Part shown: one piece after another, positions 5,974 to 12,622 of the stretch | Numbering within the stretch: the stretch's first letter is position 1 | Layout: each line of letters opens with the position of its first letter | Origin: Rhizobium sp. Q54 | Lineage (GTDB): Bacteria; Pseudomonadota; Alphaproteobacteria; Rhizobiales; Beijerinckiaceae | Direction: 5' to 3' | Length of the DNA: 12,622 nt | Assembly: GCA_945903655.1 (NCBI GenBank) | Contig: CAMDOY010000077.1 | Span: 1-12,622, forward strand | Program-made: the position numbers and the translations under genes | Notes under the pieces: model-generated | Databases searched by the model: none | Told to the model about the DNA's origin: nothing | What the model saw: the letters and a program-made list of their open reading frames with translations, nothing else

Positions 5974-6981
5974 TCAGTCCCCCGCAATGTCCCTCGCCCG
6001 CGCAATGACCTCTGGCGACGAAGCGTAGATATCGGCGATTCGTTTCGCCACGGCGGCGCCGTTATCGGGGCCAATCAGCAGTCGCTGCTTTTCCGCATCC
6101 GCCAGAAATTCCGGGTCCTTCATCGTGGCGTCGAACGCGGCGCGGAGCGCATTGACCCGGTCAGCCGGGACGGCTTTCGACACAAGGAAGGGGCGCCCGA
6201 TCTCCGCCCCCGACACCAGAAGCCGGAAGGTCTGCTTCTTGGTATCGCTGTCGAGAAAATCCTGCGCCCATGGAATGTCTTGGGGCATGTCGGGGGGGAT
6301 GTTTTTCGAAAAGCGGACGTGAATGTCGATCTTCTTCTCGCGCAACCATTCCAGCGGCAGGCTCGTCCAGGAGCCACAATCGCCATCAAGCTCGCCACTC
6401 TCGATGGCGATCTTCTTGTCGGCGGAGCCCGGATAGCCCTGCACCATCTTCAGCTTAACGCCGAACAGCATGAGCAGCATCCGGTCATCAAGATAGGCCG
6501 AGGTGCCCACGCCCGTGTTGCCAAACACCACATTGTCCCGCGCCAGAAAAGCTTTCCAGTCGCGCATGCTCCGGGCGTGCCAGGTGAAACACACGCGCAC
6601 GTCCTCGCTGATATTGCCGATCCAGGAGAAGTTACGAAAATCGATGGGCGTCTTCTGCGGCGCTGTGAGGGAGCCCAAGATCAACCCGGGGTTGAAGGTC
6701 ACCATCGTCGCGCCGTCAGGCGCCGCGCCAGCATCGAGATATTGCAGGGATTTCAGGCTGGCGGCGCCGGGCATGTTCTGCACCACCACATTGGGGACGC
6801 CGGGGATATGTTTGCTGATGTGCCGGGCGAGCAGGCGGCCATATTGGTCATAGCCGCCGCCGGGCGAGAAACCGACGATGATGCGCACCTGCTTGCCGCG
6901 ATAGAAGCTCTCCACATCCTGCGCTGTCGCGGGGCTGATCAAGCTGATGAGAAAAACTGAAACGACAAGTAATGCGCGCAT
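5974..6981 (-). CDS. TctC/Bug-family tripartite tricarboxylate transporter substrate-binding protein, 335 aa
   Basis: This is a third Bug/TctC periplasmic binding protein. From the ATG at 6981 it opens with a Sec signal peptide (MRALLVVSVFLISLISPATA, cleavage near ATA/Q), then VESFYRGKQVRIIVGFSPGG. Other hallmarks are DQYGRLLARHISKHIPG, NVVVQNMPGAASLKSLQYL, the GYPGSADKKIAIESGELDG ligand segment, and the C-terminal ADRVNALRAAFDATMKD helix. The start is not certain: GGGAGGGG lies 13 bases before 6981, rather far, and an in-frame ATG at 7020 (MKRQD) would add 13 basic residues. I prefer 6981 because it gives the standard signal length. The gene follows the molybdopterin subunit by 100 bases on the same strand, so its ligand may be the substrate or product of that enzyme, which is inference. 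No TctAB partner is present. Confidence 0.92.
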   Translation of the reverse strand: MRALLVVSVFLISLISPATAQDVESFYRGKQVRIIVGFSPGGGYDQYGRLLARHISKHIPGVPNVVVQNMPGAASLKSLQYLDAGAAPDGATMVTFNPGLILGSLTAPQKTPIDFRNFSWIGNISEDVRVCFTWHARSMRDWKAFLARDNVVFGNTGVGTSAYLDDRMLLMLFGVKLKMVQGYPGSADKKIAIESGELDGDCGSWTSLPLEWLREKKIDIHVRFSKNIPPDMPQDIPWAQDFLDSDTKKQTFRLLVSGAEIGRPFLVSKAVPADRVNALRAAFDATMKDPEFLADAEKQRLLIGPDNGAAVAKRIADIYASSPEVIARARDIAGD

Positions 6982-7028
6982 CCTGATCTGACGTCCCCTC
7001 CCGGTATCTTGTCTTTTCATACCATGAT

Positions 7029-7053
7029 CCCGACCGGCGGGAAGCCGGACGGG
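7029..7053 (-). repeat. Inverted repeat (hairpin) between the molybdopterin subunit gene and the third tctC
   Basis: CCCGACCGGC (7029-7038) and GCCGGACGGG (7044-7053) form a 10-bp stem with one A-A mismatch and a 5-base loop. It lies in the 100-bp gap inside the presumed - strand operon and has no T-run after it. That suits an mRNA-stabilising or processing hairpin more than a full terminator. Confidence 0.45.
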
Positions 7054-7081
7054 CGCGCGCAAAAGTCTTGGGTTGCGGGCG

Positions 7082-9298
7082 CTACCCCGCCCTCGTGCCG
7101 GTCTCCACCATGGCCGCCCGCACCCTCTGGGGGGTGAAGGGGGCGCTGCGCAGGCGCACGCCCGTGGCGTCGAAGACCGCATTGGCGAGCGCCGCCGCCA
7201 CTGGCGCGATGGCTGCCTCGCCAGCGCCGACGGGACGCTGGTCGGGCCGATCGATGAGCGCGATGTTCAAGGCGGGTACATCGGGGAAGGTGATGACCTG
7301 ATAGCTCGACCAATCCACAGCGGTGATGCGCTCGCGGTCAAATCGGGTCTCCTCAAACATGGCGCGCGACACGCCCTGAATGATGCAGCCCTCGATTTGC
7401 GATTTCACGCTGTCGGGCGAGATGATCTGTCCGCAATCATGGGCGCAGCTGACCCGGGTGACGCGGATGGCGCCGCTCGCCCGGTCCACCTCCACATCCA
7501 TGGCCATGCCCACATAGGTCTCATTGCCCTTGTAGTGGGTGAAGGCCACGCCGCGCCCCTTGCCATCCCGGCGCGGCTCCACGCGCGCTTGCCAGCCATG
7601 GAGTTCGGCGGTCTTCTTCAGCACATCGATGGAGCGCGGGTCCTTCAGATAGTCGAGGCGGAAGGCGAGGGGATCCTTGCCCGCCGCCAGCGCCAGCTCG
7701 TCCATCATGGTTTCTACCGCCATGAGATTGGCGAGCTTGCCCGGCGCCCGCAGGGGCGAGGTGCGCACGGGCGTGTCCTTCACATAATGCAGGACAGCTT
7801 CCATGTTGGGGATGTCATAGGTCGGTATGGCGCCGATGCTGATGGATCCGGTAGAAATGCCCTGCATCTGCGGCAGGCCCGCGAGCTGCGGCGACACCAG
7901 CGGCACATTCGGCAATTTGGGCGTCAGACGGGGCACCCACATATGCGCCCGCCAAGTGGAGATCTTGCCCTCCTTGTCGAGGCCCGCCTCGATGGTGAGG
8001 GTCTGCGGGGGCCCCTTGGGGTCCCAGGCCAGCTCATCGGCGCGCGACCATTGCACCCGCACGGGCTTGCCCACGGCGCGCGACAGAATGGCGGCGTCGA
8101 TGGCTGCATCGTCGTGCCCGTTCATGCCATAGCAGCCGGCGCCGTCGAGATAGATCTGCCGCACCTTGCCCTTGGGCAATTGCAGAATGCCCTCGAAGGC
8201 CTCGGCGAATTTATGGGTGCCCTGGGAGGCCGTCCAGATCGTGGCCTCGCCGTCCCTCACATCTGCGATGGCGCAGGAGGGGCCGAGGGAGGCGTGCGAC
8301 TGCATGGGCCAATAGAAGTCAGCCGTCAGTTTCTTCGCCGTCTCCGGCCAGGCCTTGTCGAAGTCGCCCTTCTTCTCGGCCACCTCGTCCTTGTCGCGCG
8401 GGCCGGAGCTGCGCAGATAGGTCTGCGCCTCGGCGCTGGTGGTGACGATGCCGCCGCCCTCCCATTGGGCCTTCAACTGGCGGGCGGCCTTTTCCGCGTG
8501 CCATTCGCGCTCGGCGACCACGCCCAGATAATCCTTGATGCGCACAACCTTCACGCCGGGGATATCGGCGATGGAGGCTTCATCGACGCTCGCCAGTTTG
8601 GCGCCGGGGCGCGGCGGATAGACCGAGCGCCCATGCAGCATGCCCTCGACGGCGAAATCATGCATCCACACATGGCTGCCCGTCGCCTTGCCCGGCATGT
8701 CCGGGCGGCGCACATGCTTGCCCACATATTTGTACTCGGAGGGCTTGCGGCGGGGCGCCTTTGGGTCAAGCTCCAGATTGAACTGGCTGTCGGCGAGCAG
8801 GGCCGCGAAGGTGACGCCAGCGCCGCCCTTCTTCGGGCGCACCTCGCCCTCCGCCGTATCAAGCTCCGCCTCGGGCAGGCCCAGTTTCTGCGCGCCCAGC
8901 TTGATGAGCGCGGCCCGGGCGGTGGCGGCGGCCTGGCGGGTCTGCACGCCGCCGCGCATCATGCCATTGGAGCCGGAGGTGGATCCCTGATCCGGCGTCA
9001 GATGGGTGTCGCCCTCGATCATGGCGATGCGTTCGATCGGGATGCCCAGTTCATCGGCGACGATCTGCGGCAGGGCGATGCGGTGGCCGGTGCCAAGGTC
9101 CACCTTGCCGGAATAGAGCATGACGCCCCCATCCGCCTTGATGACGAAATAGGAATCGACCTGCTTGGCGTTGACGCCCCGGCTTTTGGGCGGGGCGCCC
9201 GGCAGGTTTTGCGCAGAGGCGGAGCCATTCATGGCGTAGGCCACGACAAGGGCGCCGGAGCCCGAGAGGAAAGAGCGGCGATTGAGCGACAGGTTCAT
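7082..9298 (-). CDS. Tat-exported molybdopterin-binding subunit, xanthine dehydrogenase/IorB-like, 738 aa
   Basis: This is the catalytic large subunit of a molybdenum hydroxylase of the xanthine oxidase family, most like the isoquinoline 1-oxidoreductase beta / aldehyde dehydrogenase (IorB) branch. These enzymes hydroxylate N-heterocycles or oxidise aldehydes. The ATG at 9298 is preceded by GGGAGG; an in-frame GTG at 9313 would destroy that site. A twin-arginine signal (LNRRSFLSGSGALVVAYA, Arg7-Arg8) indicates periplasmic export. Cofactor-domain features are GSTSGSNGMMRGGVQTRQAA, QSHASLGPSCAIADV, GCYGMNGHDDAAIDAAILSR, PLRAPGKLANLMAVETMMDE and CAHDCGQIISPDSVKSQIEG. The catalytic glutamate is Glu694 in the motif VGAGEAA. 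The 2Fe-2S subunit gene lies 11 bases upstream. No FAD subunit gene is present, so electrons probably leave through a cytochrome or another periplasmic acceptor. The substrate is unresolved. Confidence 0.93.
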   Translation of the reverse strand: MNLSLNRRSFLSGSGALVVAYAMNGSASAQNLPGAPPKSRGVNAKQVDSYFVIKADGGVMLYSGKVDLGTGHRIALPQIVADELGIPIERIAMIEGDTHLTPDQGSTSGSNGMMRGGVQTRQAAATARAALIKLGAQKLGLPEAELDTAEGEVRPKKGGAGVTFAALLADSQFNLELDPKAPRRKPSEYKYVGKHVRRPDMPGKATGSHVWMHDFAVEGMLHGRSVYPPRPGAKLASVDEASIADIPGVKVVRIKDYLGVVAEREWHAEKAARQLKAQWEGGGIVTTSAEAQTYLRSSGPRDKDEVAEKKGDFDKAWPETAKKLTADFYWPMQSHASLGPSCAIADVRDGEATIWTASQGTHKFAEAFEGILQLPKGKVRQIYLDGAGCYGMNGHDDAAIDAAILSRAVGKPVRVQWSRADELAWDPKGPPQTLTIEAGLDKEGKISTWRAHMWVPRLTPKLPNVPLVSPQLAGLPQMQGISTGSISIGAIPTYDIPNMEAVLHYVKDTPVRTSPLRAPGKLANLMAVETMMDELALAAGKDPLAFRLDYLKDPRSIDVLKKTAELHGWQARVEPRRDGKGRGVAFTHYKGNETYVGMAMDVEVDRASGAIRVTRVSCAHDCGQIISPDSVKSQIEGCIIQGVSRAMFEETRFDRERITAVDWSSYQVITFPDVPALNIALIDRPDQRPVGAGEAAIAPVAAALANAVFDATGVRLRSAPFTPQRVRAAMVETGTRAG

Positions 9299-9309
9299 GG
9301 CGGCCTCCC

Positions 9310-9771
9310 TCACTTGGCGCTGGCGGCGCGCAGGGCCGCTTTGACGATACGATCATGGGCGCCGCAGCGGCAGACATTGGCCGCCAGCGCATCGCGCACC
9401 TGTCCGGAGGAGGGCGCCTTCGTCTTGTCCAGAAAGGCAGCGGTCGTCATCACCATGCCATTGGTGCAATAGCCGCATTGGGCGGCCTGCTCCTCGATGA
9501 AGGCGGCCTGCACCGCATGGGGTTTTTGCGGCGTGCCCAGCCCCTCGATGGTGGTGATCTTGCCCTTGGCGGCGGAGATGGGCGTGAGGCAGGAGCGCAC
9601 CGCCTCCCCATCGATGATCACCGTGCAGGCGCCGCATTGACCGAGGCCGCAGCCATATTTGGCGCCGGTCAGGCGCAGGTCGTTGCGCAGCACATAGAGC
9701 AGTGGCTCCTGGGGATCATGGACATCGATGGATCTGGTCTGTCCATTCACATCAAGCGCATATCTGGCCAT
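9310..9771 (-). CDS. 2Fe-2S iron-sulfur subunit of the molybdenum hydroxylase, IorA/CoxS-like, 153 aa
   Basis: This is the small electron-transfer subunit that carries two 2Fe-2S clusters and partners the molybdopterin subunit. The ATG at 9771 has GGGAGAT about 6 bases upstream. The plant-ferredoxin-type cluster is held by Cys41, Cys46, Cys49 and Cys61 (CGLGQCGAC). The helical-domain cluster is held by Cys99, Cys102 (CGYCTNG), Cys134 and Cys136 (CRC). The length is normal for the family. It has no signal peptide of its own, so it presumably folds with the Tat-tagged large subunit and is carried across the membrane with it, a known hitch-hiker arrangement. It is the first gene of the - strand group and diverges from the asparaginase-like gene. 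Confidence 0.95.
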   Translation of the reverse strand: MARYALDVNGQTRSIDVHDPQEPLLYVLRNDLRLTGAKYGCGLGQCGACTVIIDGEAVRSCLTPISAAKGKITTIEGLGTPQKPHAVQAAFIEEQAAQCGYCTNGMVMTTAAFLDKTKAPSSGQVRDALAANVCRCGAHDRIVKAALRAASAK

Positions 9772-9795
9772 TGGCGATCTCCCGAATTTTTTGTC

Positions 9796-9823
9796 AGTTT
9801 AGCCGTCTGTCGCGGGGAAACAA
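9796..9823 (-). promoter_or_regulatory. Candidate promoter of the molybdenum hydroxylase operon
   Basis: Reading the - strand, TTGTTT (9823-9818) and TAAACT (9801-9796) are spaced by 16 bases, with the -10 ending 24 bases before the ATG at 9771. Both boxes are close to sigma70 consensus and the stretch is locally AT-rich. It has not been tested. Confidence 0.4.
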
Positions 9824-9972
9824 GGGACGCCAGGGCACGCAAGTAAATTTGATTGGGTAGTAGAAGCGCTCAAGTTCCGTCTGCATGGGCACATAGGCGT
9901 TGCCTCAAGTCCTATGACGTTTATCTTCGCTGAACCCCCATGGGATTGTCCCTCTCAAATCGCGAGGCCGCC

Positions 9973-10977
9973 ATGTCCGCATCACCACGTCGCCGCATCT
10001 GCCTGATGATGGGCCCCGGCACCCTGCCCAGCCAGGGCCGCGACCGGATGGACCTCACCCATTACAACGCCAAACTCAGCGGCAAGCCACGCCTCACCCC
10101 GCGCGAAATGGTCGCCGCCGTTCCCGAGATCGAGGATATCGCGCAGATCGTCCATGACGACGAGGGCGCTAACGAGCAGGCCACCCATGAGGACCTGCGG
10201 TGCTTGTCCCGCAAGATCAGCGGCATCCTCGCCCGCAGGGATGTCGATGGCCTCGTCTACATCCAGGGCACCAATACGCTGGAGGAGACCGCCTATTTCC
10301 TGAATCTTACGGTGCGCAGCGACAAGCCCATGGTGGTGGTGGGCGCCCAGCGTCCCTTCACCGCCATCAGCACTGACGCCCATCTCAACCTCGTCAACGC
10401 CATCCGCGTGGCGGCCTGCGAGGAGGCGCGGGGCAAGGGCGTCGTCACCGTCACCAATAGCGAGATCAACGCCGCCCGCGACGTGACGAAGACCTCGACC
10501 TATCAGGTGCAGACCTTCCAGAGCCGGGACCTCGGCGTGCTCGGCTACGCCGACGCCGACCGCATCGTGTTCTATCGCGCGCCCCTGCGCCGCCACACCA
10601 CCCAATCGGAATTCGACATCATGGCCATAGAGGCCCTGCCAGCGGTGGAGGTGCTCTATCCCCACACCGGCAGCAACCCCGGACTGCCCCGCGCGGCGGT
10701 GGCCCTTGGGGCGCGGGCGTTGGTCATTGCGGGCGTCGGCGCCGGGGCGCTGGGGTTGTTCACGGAGGAGCTGAAGACTCTTGTGGCGGAGGGCGTGATC
10801 GTCGCCCGCAGCGCGCGGGTGGGCGAGGGCCGGGTGCTCGCCATCGGCAACACCCATGAGGAGGGCATGATCGCCACCGACAACCTCAACGCCCAGAAGG
10901 CGGCGATCCTTCTGGCGCTGGCCCTGACGAAAACGCGGGACCCCCGGGAGTTGCAGCGGTTTTTTGATGAATATTGA
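9973..10977 (+). CDS. Asparaginase-family protein with altered substrate-site residues, 334 aa
   Basis: This protein has the fold and length of bacterial type I/II L-asparaginases but probably a different substrate. The ATG at 9973 is preceded by GAGG; an upstream in-frame ATG at 9940 lacks a ribosome site. There is no signal peptide, so it should be cytoplasmic. The usual TGGTIA motif is replaced by MMGPGTLPSQG, keeping the nucleophile Thr17. The usual HGTDTLEE is QGTNTLEETAYF, keeping Thr100 but with Asn101 in place of the conserved Asp. The catalytic Lys173 is kept in RDVTKTSTYQVQTFQS. The Ser-Gln pair that binds substrate in E. coli AnsB (Ser58-Gln59) appears here as Asn67-Glu68. Loss of the amino- and carboxylate-binding residues, with the two catalytic threonines and lysine retained, suggests hydrolysis of a different amide. 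It diverges from the iron-sulfur gene and converges on the ABC genes. Confidence 0.82.
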   Translation: MSASPRRRICLMMGPGTLPSQGRDRMDLTHYNAKLSGKPRLTPREMVAAVPEIEDIAQIVHDDEGANEQATHEDLRCLSRKISGILARRDVDGLVYIQGTNTLEETAYFLNLTVRSDKPMVVVGAQRPFTAISTDAHLNLVNAIRVAACEEARGKGVVTVTNSEINAARDVTKTSTYQVQTFQSRDLGVLGYADADRIVFYRAPLRRHTTQSEFDIMAIEALPAVEVLYPHTGSNPGLPRAAVALGARALVIAGVGAGALGLFTEELKTLVAEGVIVARSARVGEGRVLAIGNTHEEGMIATDNLNAQKAAILLALALTKTRDPRELQRFFDEY

Positions 10978-10983
10978 GGGGTT

Positions 10984-11970
10984 TCACCCCGCAACAGGCG
11001 CCGTCTTGAAATGGCACGCCACCGCATGCCCCGGCGCGATCTCCAGCAGTTCGGGCTCGACCTGACGGCAGATCGCCTCCGCCATGGGACAGCGGGTGTG
11101 GAAGCGGCAGCCTGCGGGGGGCGCGATGGGGCTGGGGGTCTCGCCGGTGATCAGGGTGCGGGTGCGGCGGCGGGTGGGGTCGGGAACCGGCACCGCCGAG
11201 AGCAGCGCCTGGGTATAGGGGTGCGCGGGCGTGGCGAAGAGGGTTTCGCGCGACGCTACCTCCACCATCTTGCCCAGATACATGACCGCGACCCGGTGCG
11301 AGATATGCTCCACCACCGACAGGTCATGGGCGACAAAGAGATAGGCGAGGCCTAGATCCCGCTGCAGGTCGCTCAGCAGATTGATCACCTGCGCCTGAAT
11401 GGAGACGTCCAGCGCGCTCACGGGCTCGTCGCAGACGATCAGTCCGGGATTCACCGCCAGCGCCCTTGCGATGCCGAGGCGCTGGCGCTGGCCGCCCGAG
11501 AATTCGTGGGGGAAGTTGCGCATTTGCTCGCGCCGCAGGCCCACCCGTTCGAACAGCTCGGCCACCCTTCGGTCCAGCCCGGCGCCTTCCGCGAGGGCGA
11601 AATTCACCAGCGGCTCGGCCACGATGTCGCCCGCCCGGTGGCGCGGGTTGAGGGAGGAAAAGGGATCCTGAAAGATGATCTGCAGATTGCGCCGCAGGGG
11701 CCGCATCTGGCTCTCGGAAAGATGGGCGATGTCCTGGCCGCGCAGCTCGATACGCCCCGAAGTGGGCTCGTTGAGGCGCACGATGCAGCGCGCCACGCTC
11801 GACTTGCCGCAGCCGCTTTCCCCCACCAGCCCCAGCGTCTCGCCAGCGGCGATGCCGAAGGAGACGCCATCCACCGCCCGCACGAAACGCGGCGCCTCCA
11901 GAAAGCCCCGTGAGGTCGGATAGTATTTGACGAGGTCTTTGACTTCGAGGAGCGGGGCGTCAGAGGACAT
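10984..11970 (-). CDS. Oligopeptide/dipeptide ABC transporter ATP-binding protein, OppF/DppF-like, 328 aa
   Basis: This is the second ATPase of a peptide-type ABC importer, acting on the cytoplasmic face of the membrane. The ATG at 11970 (MSSDAPLLEVKDLVKYYP) is preceded by GAGG and overlaps the end of the upstream ATPase gene by 11 bases, implying translational coupling; the longer open frame beyond it is antisense-like and unconserved. Motifs are Walker A GESGCGKS (50-57), Q-loop FQDPFSSLNPR, signature FSGGQRQR, Walker B LIVCDEPVSALDVS and switch histidine in AHDLSVV. The C-terminal Opp/Dpp extension is present, with cysteines in GCRFHTRCP, ICRQ and ACHF, the family's possible metal-binding set. 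The permeases and binding protein are not in the window. It converges on the asparaginase-like gene with only 6 bases between the stop codons. Confidence 0.95.
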   Translation of the reverse strand: MSSDAPLLEVKDLVKYYPTSRGFLEAPRFVRAVDGVSFGIAAGETLGLVGESGCGKSSVARCIVRLNEPTSGRIELRGQDIAHLSESQMRPLRRNLQIIFQDPFSSLNPRHRAGDIVAEPLVNFALAEGAGLDRRVAELFERVGLRREQMRNFPHEFSGGQRQRLGIARALAVNPGLIVCDEPVSALDVSIQAQVINLLSDLQRDLGLAYLFVAHDLSVVEHISHRVAVMYLGKMVEVASRETLFATPAHPYTQALLSAVPVPDPTRRRTRTLITGETPSPIAPPAGCRFHTRCPMAEAICRQVEPELLEIAPGHAVACHFKTAPVAG

Positions 11971-12622
11971 GGGCGTCCTCATCCGCACGCCAGCAGGCGG
12001 CTGCGTGGGGGGATGCTGACGCCGCCCCCCGCTCCCGCCAGTCAGGATAGGCTTCCGCGCATTGGGCCTGCGCCAGATCGCAGCGGGGCGCGAAACGGCA
12101 GCCATGGGGCATGGCGCGCGGGGAGGGCACCATGCCCGGGATCTCCGGCAGCCGGGCGCCCCGCTCGGTCCCGCGCCCGAGCCTTGGCGCCGAGCGCAGC
12201 AGGCCCCGGGTATAGGGATGCAGCGGGCGGGTGAAGAGCGCCTCCACGGGCCCCTCCTCGACCTTGCGGCCCGCATACATGACGATGGCCCGCTCGCAGG
12301 TCTCCGCCACCACGCCAAGGTCATGGGTTATGAGGATGATCGCCATGCCCAGCCGGTCCCGCAGATCGAGCAGCAGATCGAGGATCTGCGCTTGCACGGT
12401 CACGTCCAGCGCAGTGGTGGGTTCGTCGGCGATGAGGATCTGCGGCGAGCGTGACAGGGCGAGGGCGATCATGACCCGCTGGCGCATGCCGCCGGAGAGC
12501 TGGTGGGGGTAGTCGTCGAGGCGCCGTGCGGGTTCGGCGATGCGCGCCAGCTCCAGCAGATGCAGGGCCCGCTCCCGCGCCTCGCGTGGGCTGGCGTCAT
12601 CGAGCCGCACCGCCTCGGTGAT
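11960..12622 (-). CDS. Oligopeptide/dipeptide ABC transporter ATP-binding protein, OppD/DppD-like, C-terminal part (5' end outside window)
   Basis: This is the C-terminal part of the first ATPase of the peptide-type ABC importer. The frame is open to the window edge (reading ITEAVRLDD), so the Walker A half lies outside; the GTG at 12610 is an internal valine. Visible motifs are the signature QLSGGMRQR, Walker B ILIADEPTTALDVT, the switch histidine in ITHDLGVVAE, and the Opp/Dpp C-terminal extension with LHPYTRGLLRSAPRLG and a GCRFAPRCD cysteine pair. Its last 11 bases overlap the start of the OppF-like gene. Peptide, opine or glutathione-type substrates are all possible for such systems. Confidence 0.95.
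   Translation of the reverse strand: MTEAVRLDDASPREARERALHLLELARIAEPARRLDDYPHQLSGGMRQRVMIALALSRSPQILIADEPTTALDVTVQAQILDLLLDLRDRLGMAIILITHDLGVVAETCERAIVMYAGRKVEEGPVEALFTRPLHPYTRGLLRSAPRLGRGTERGARLPEIPGMVPSPRAMPHGCRFAPRCDLAQAQCAEAYPDWRERGAASASPHAAACWRADEDAHVL

Noticed and set aside
7073..9472. A 799-codon open frame on the + strand opposite the molybdopterin and iron-sulfur subunit genes
   Set aside because: Its sequence is rich in Gly, Ala, Arg, His and Asp with no domain I recognise, and it lies exactly antisense to two clearly real genes. Long antisense frames are expected in high-GC DNA with strong third-position bias.
9982..10857. A 291-codon open frame on the - strand opposite the asparaginase-like gene
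   Set aside because: It is antisense to the real gene, with the Gly/Ala/His/Asp-rich composition typical of shadow frames.
10978..10990. GGGG-TTTCA-CCCC hairpin between the asparaginase-like and OppF-like genes as a terminator
   Set aside because: The stem has only four pairs, no T-run follows, and its loop contains the OppF stop codon. It is too weak to call.
11971..12324. N-terminal extension of the OppF-like reading frame
   Set aside because: The extra 118 codons are Arg/Pro/Ala-rich, overlap the conserved end of the OppD-like gene in another frame, and precede a good start with GAGG at 11970.

Overview
The window looks like a high-GC alphaproteobacterial chromosome, most likely from Hyphomicrobiales (Bradyrhizobium/Beijerinckiaceae-like). 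The reasons are strong GC bias in third codon positions, several Bug/TctC solute-binding proteins with no membrane partner, Tat-exported oxidoreductases, and an Opp/Dpp-type ABC transporter. No rRNA, tRNA, CRISPR array, insertion sequence or integrase was seen. The taxonomic call is inference from gene content only.

Layout, left to right: (1) the C-terminal part of a TctC/Bug periplasmic binding protein on +, cut by the window edge; (2) a short-chain dehydrogenase (SDR) on -, convergent with it; (3) a complete TctC/Bug protein on +, divergent from the SDR; (4) a 49-residue hydrophobic small ORF on +; (5) a two-gene + unit of a Tat-exported thiamine-diphosphate (ThDP) enzyme and a small periplasmic cytochrome c, ended by a strong hairpin; (6) a - strand group read from 9771 downwards: a 2Fe-2S subunit, a Tat-exported molybdopterin subunit (IorAB-like molybdenum hydroxylase), a third TctC/Bug protein, and a remnant of a Vgb-like beta-propeller protein; (7) an asparaginase-family protein on + with altered substrate-site residues; (8) two Opp/Dpp ABC ATPase genes on -, the upstream one cut by the right edge.

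Taken together, positions 1703-9771 encode almost only exported proteins: binding proteins for small carboxylates, two Tat substrates that carry complex cofactors (ThDP; molybdopterin with iron-sulfur), and one c-type cytochrome able to accept electrons. My working inference is a periplasmic oxidative pathway for an unknown carboxylate or N-heterocycle. The ThDP enzyme-cytochrome pair is its most unusual part. No substrate can be assigned from sequence alone. The Opp/Dpp ATPases at the right end are standard peptide-transporter parts whose permeases and binding protein must lie outside the window.
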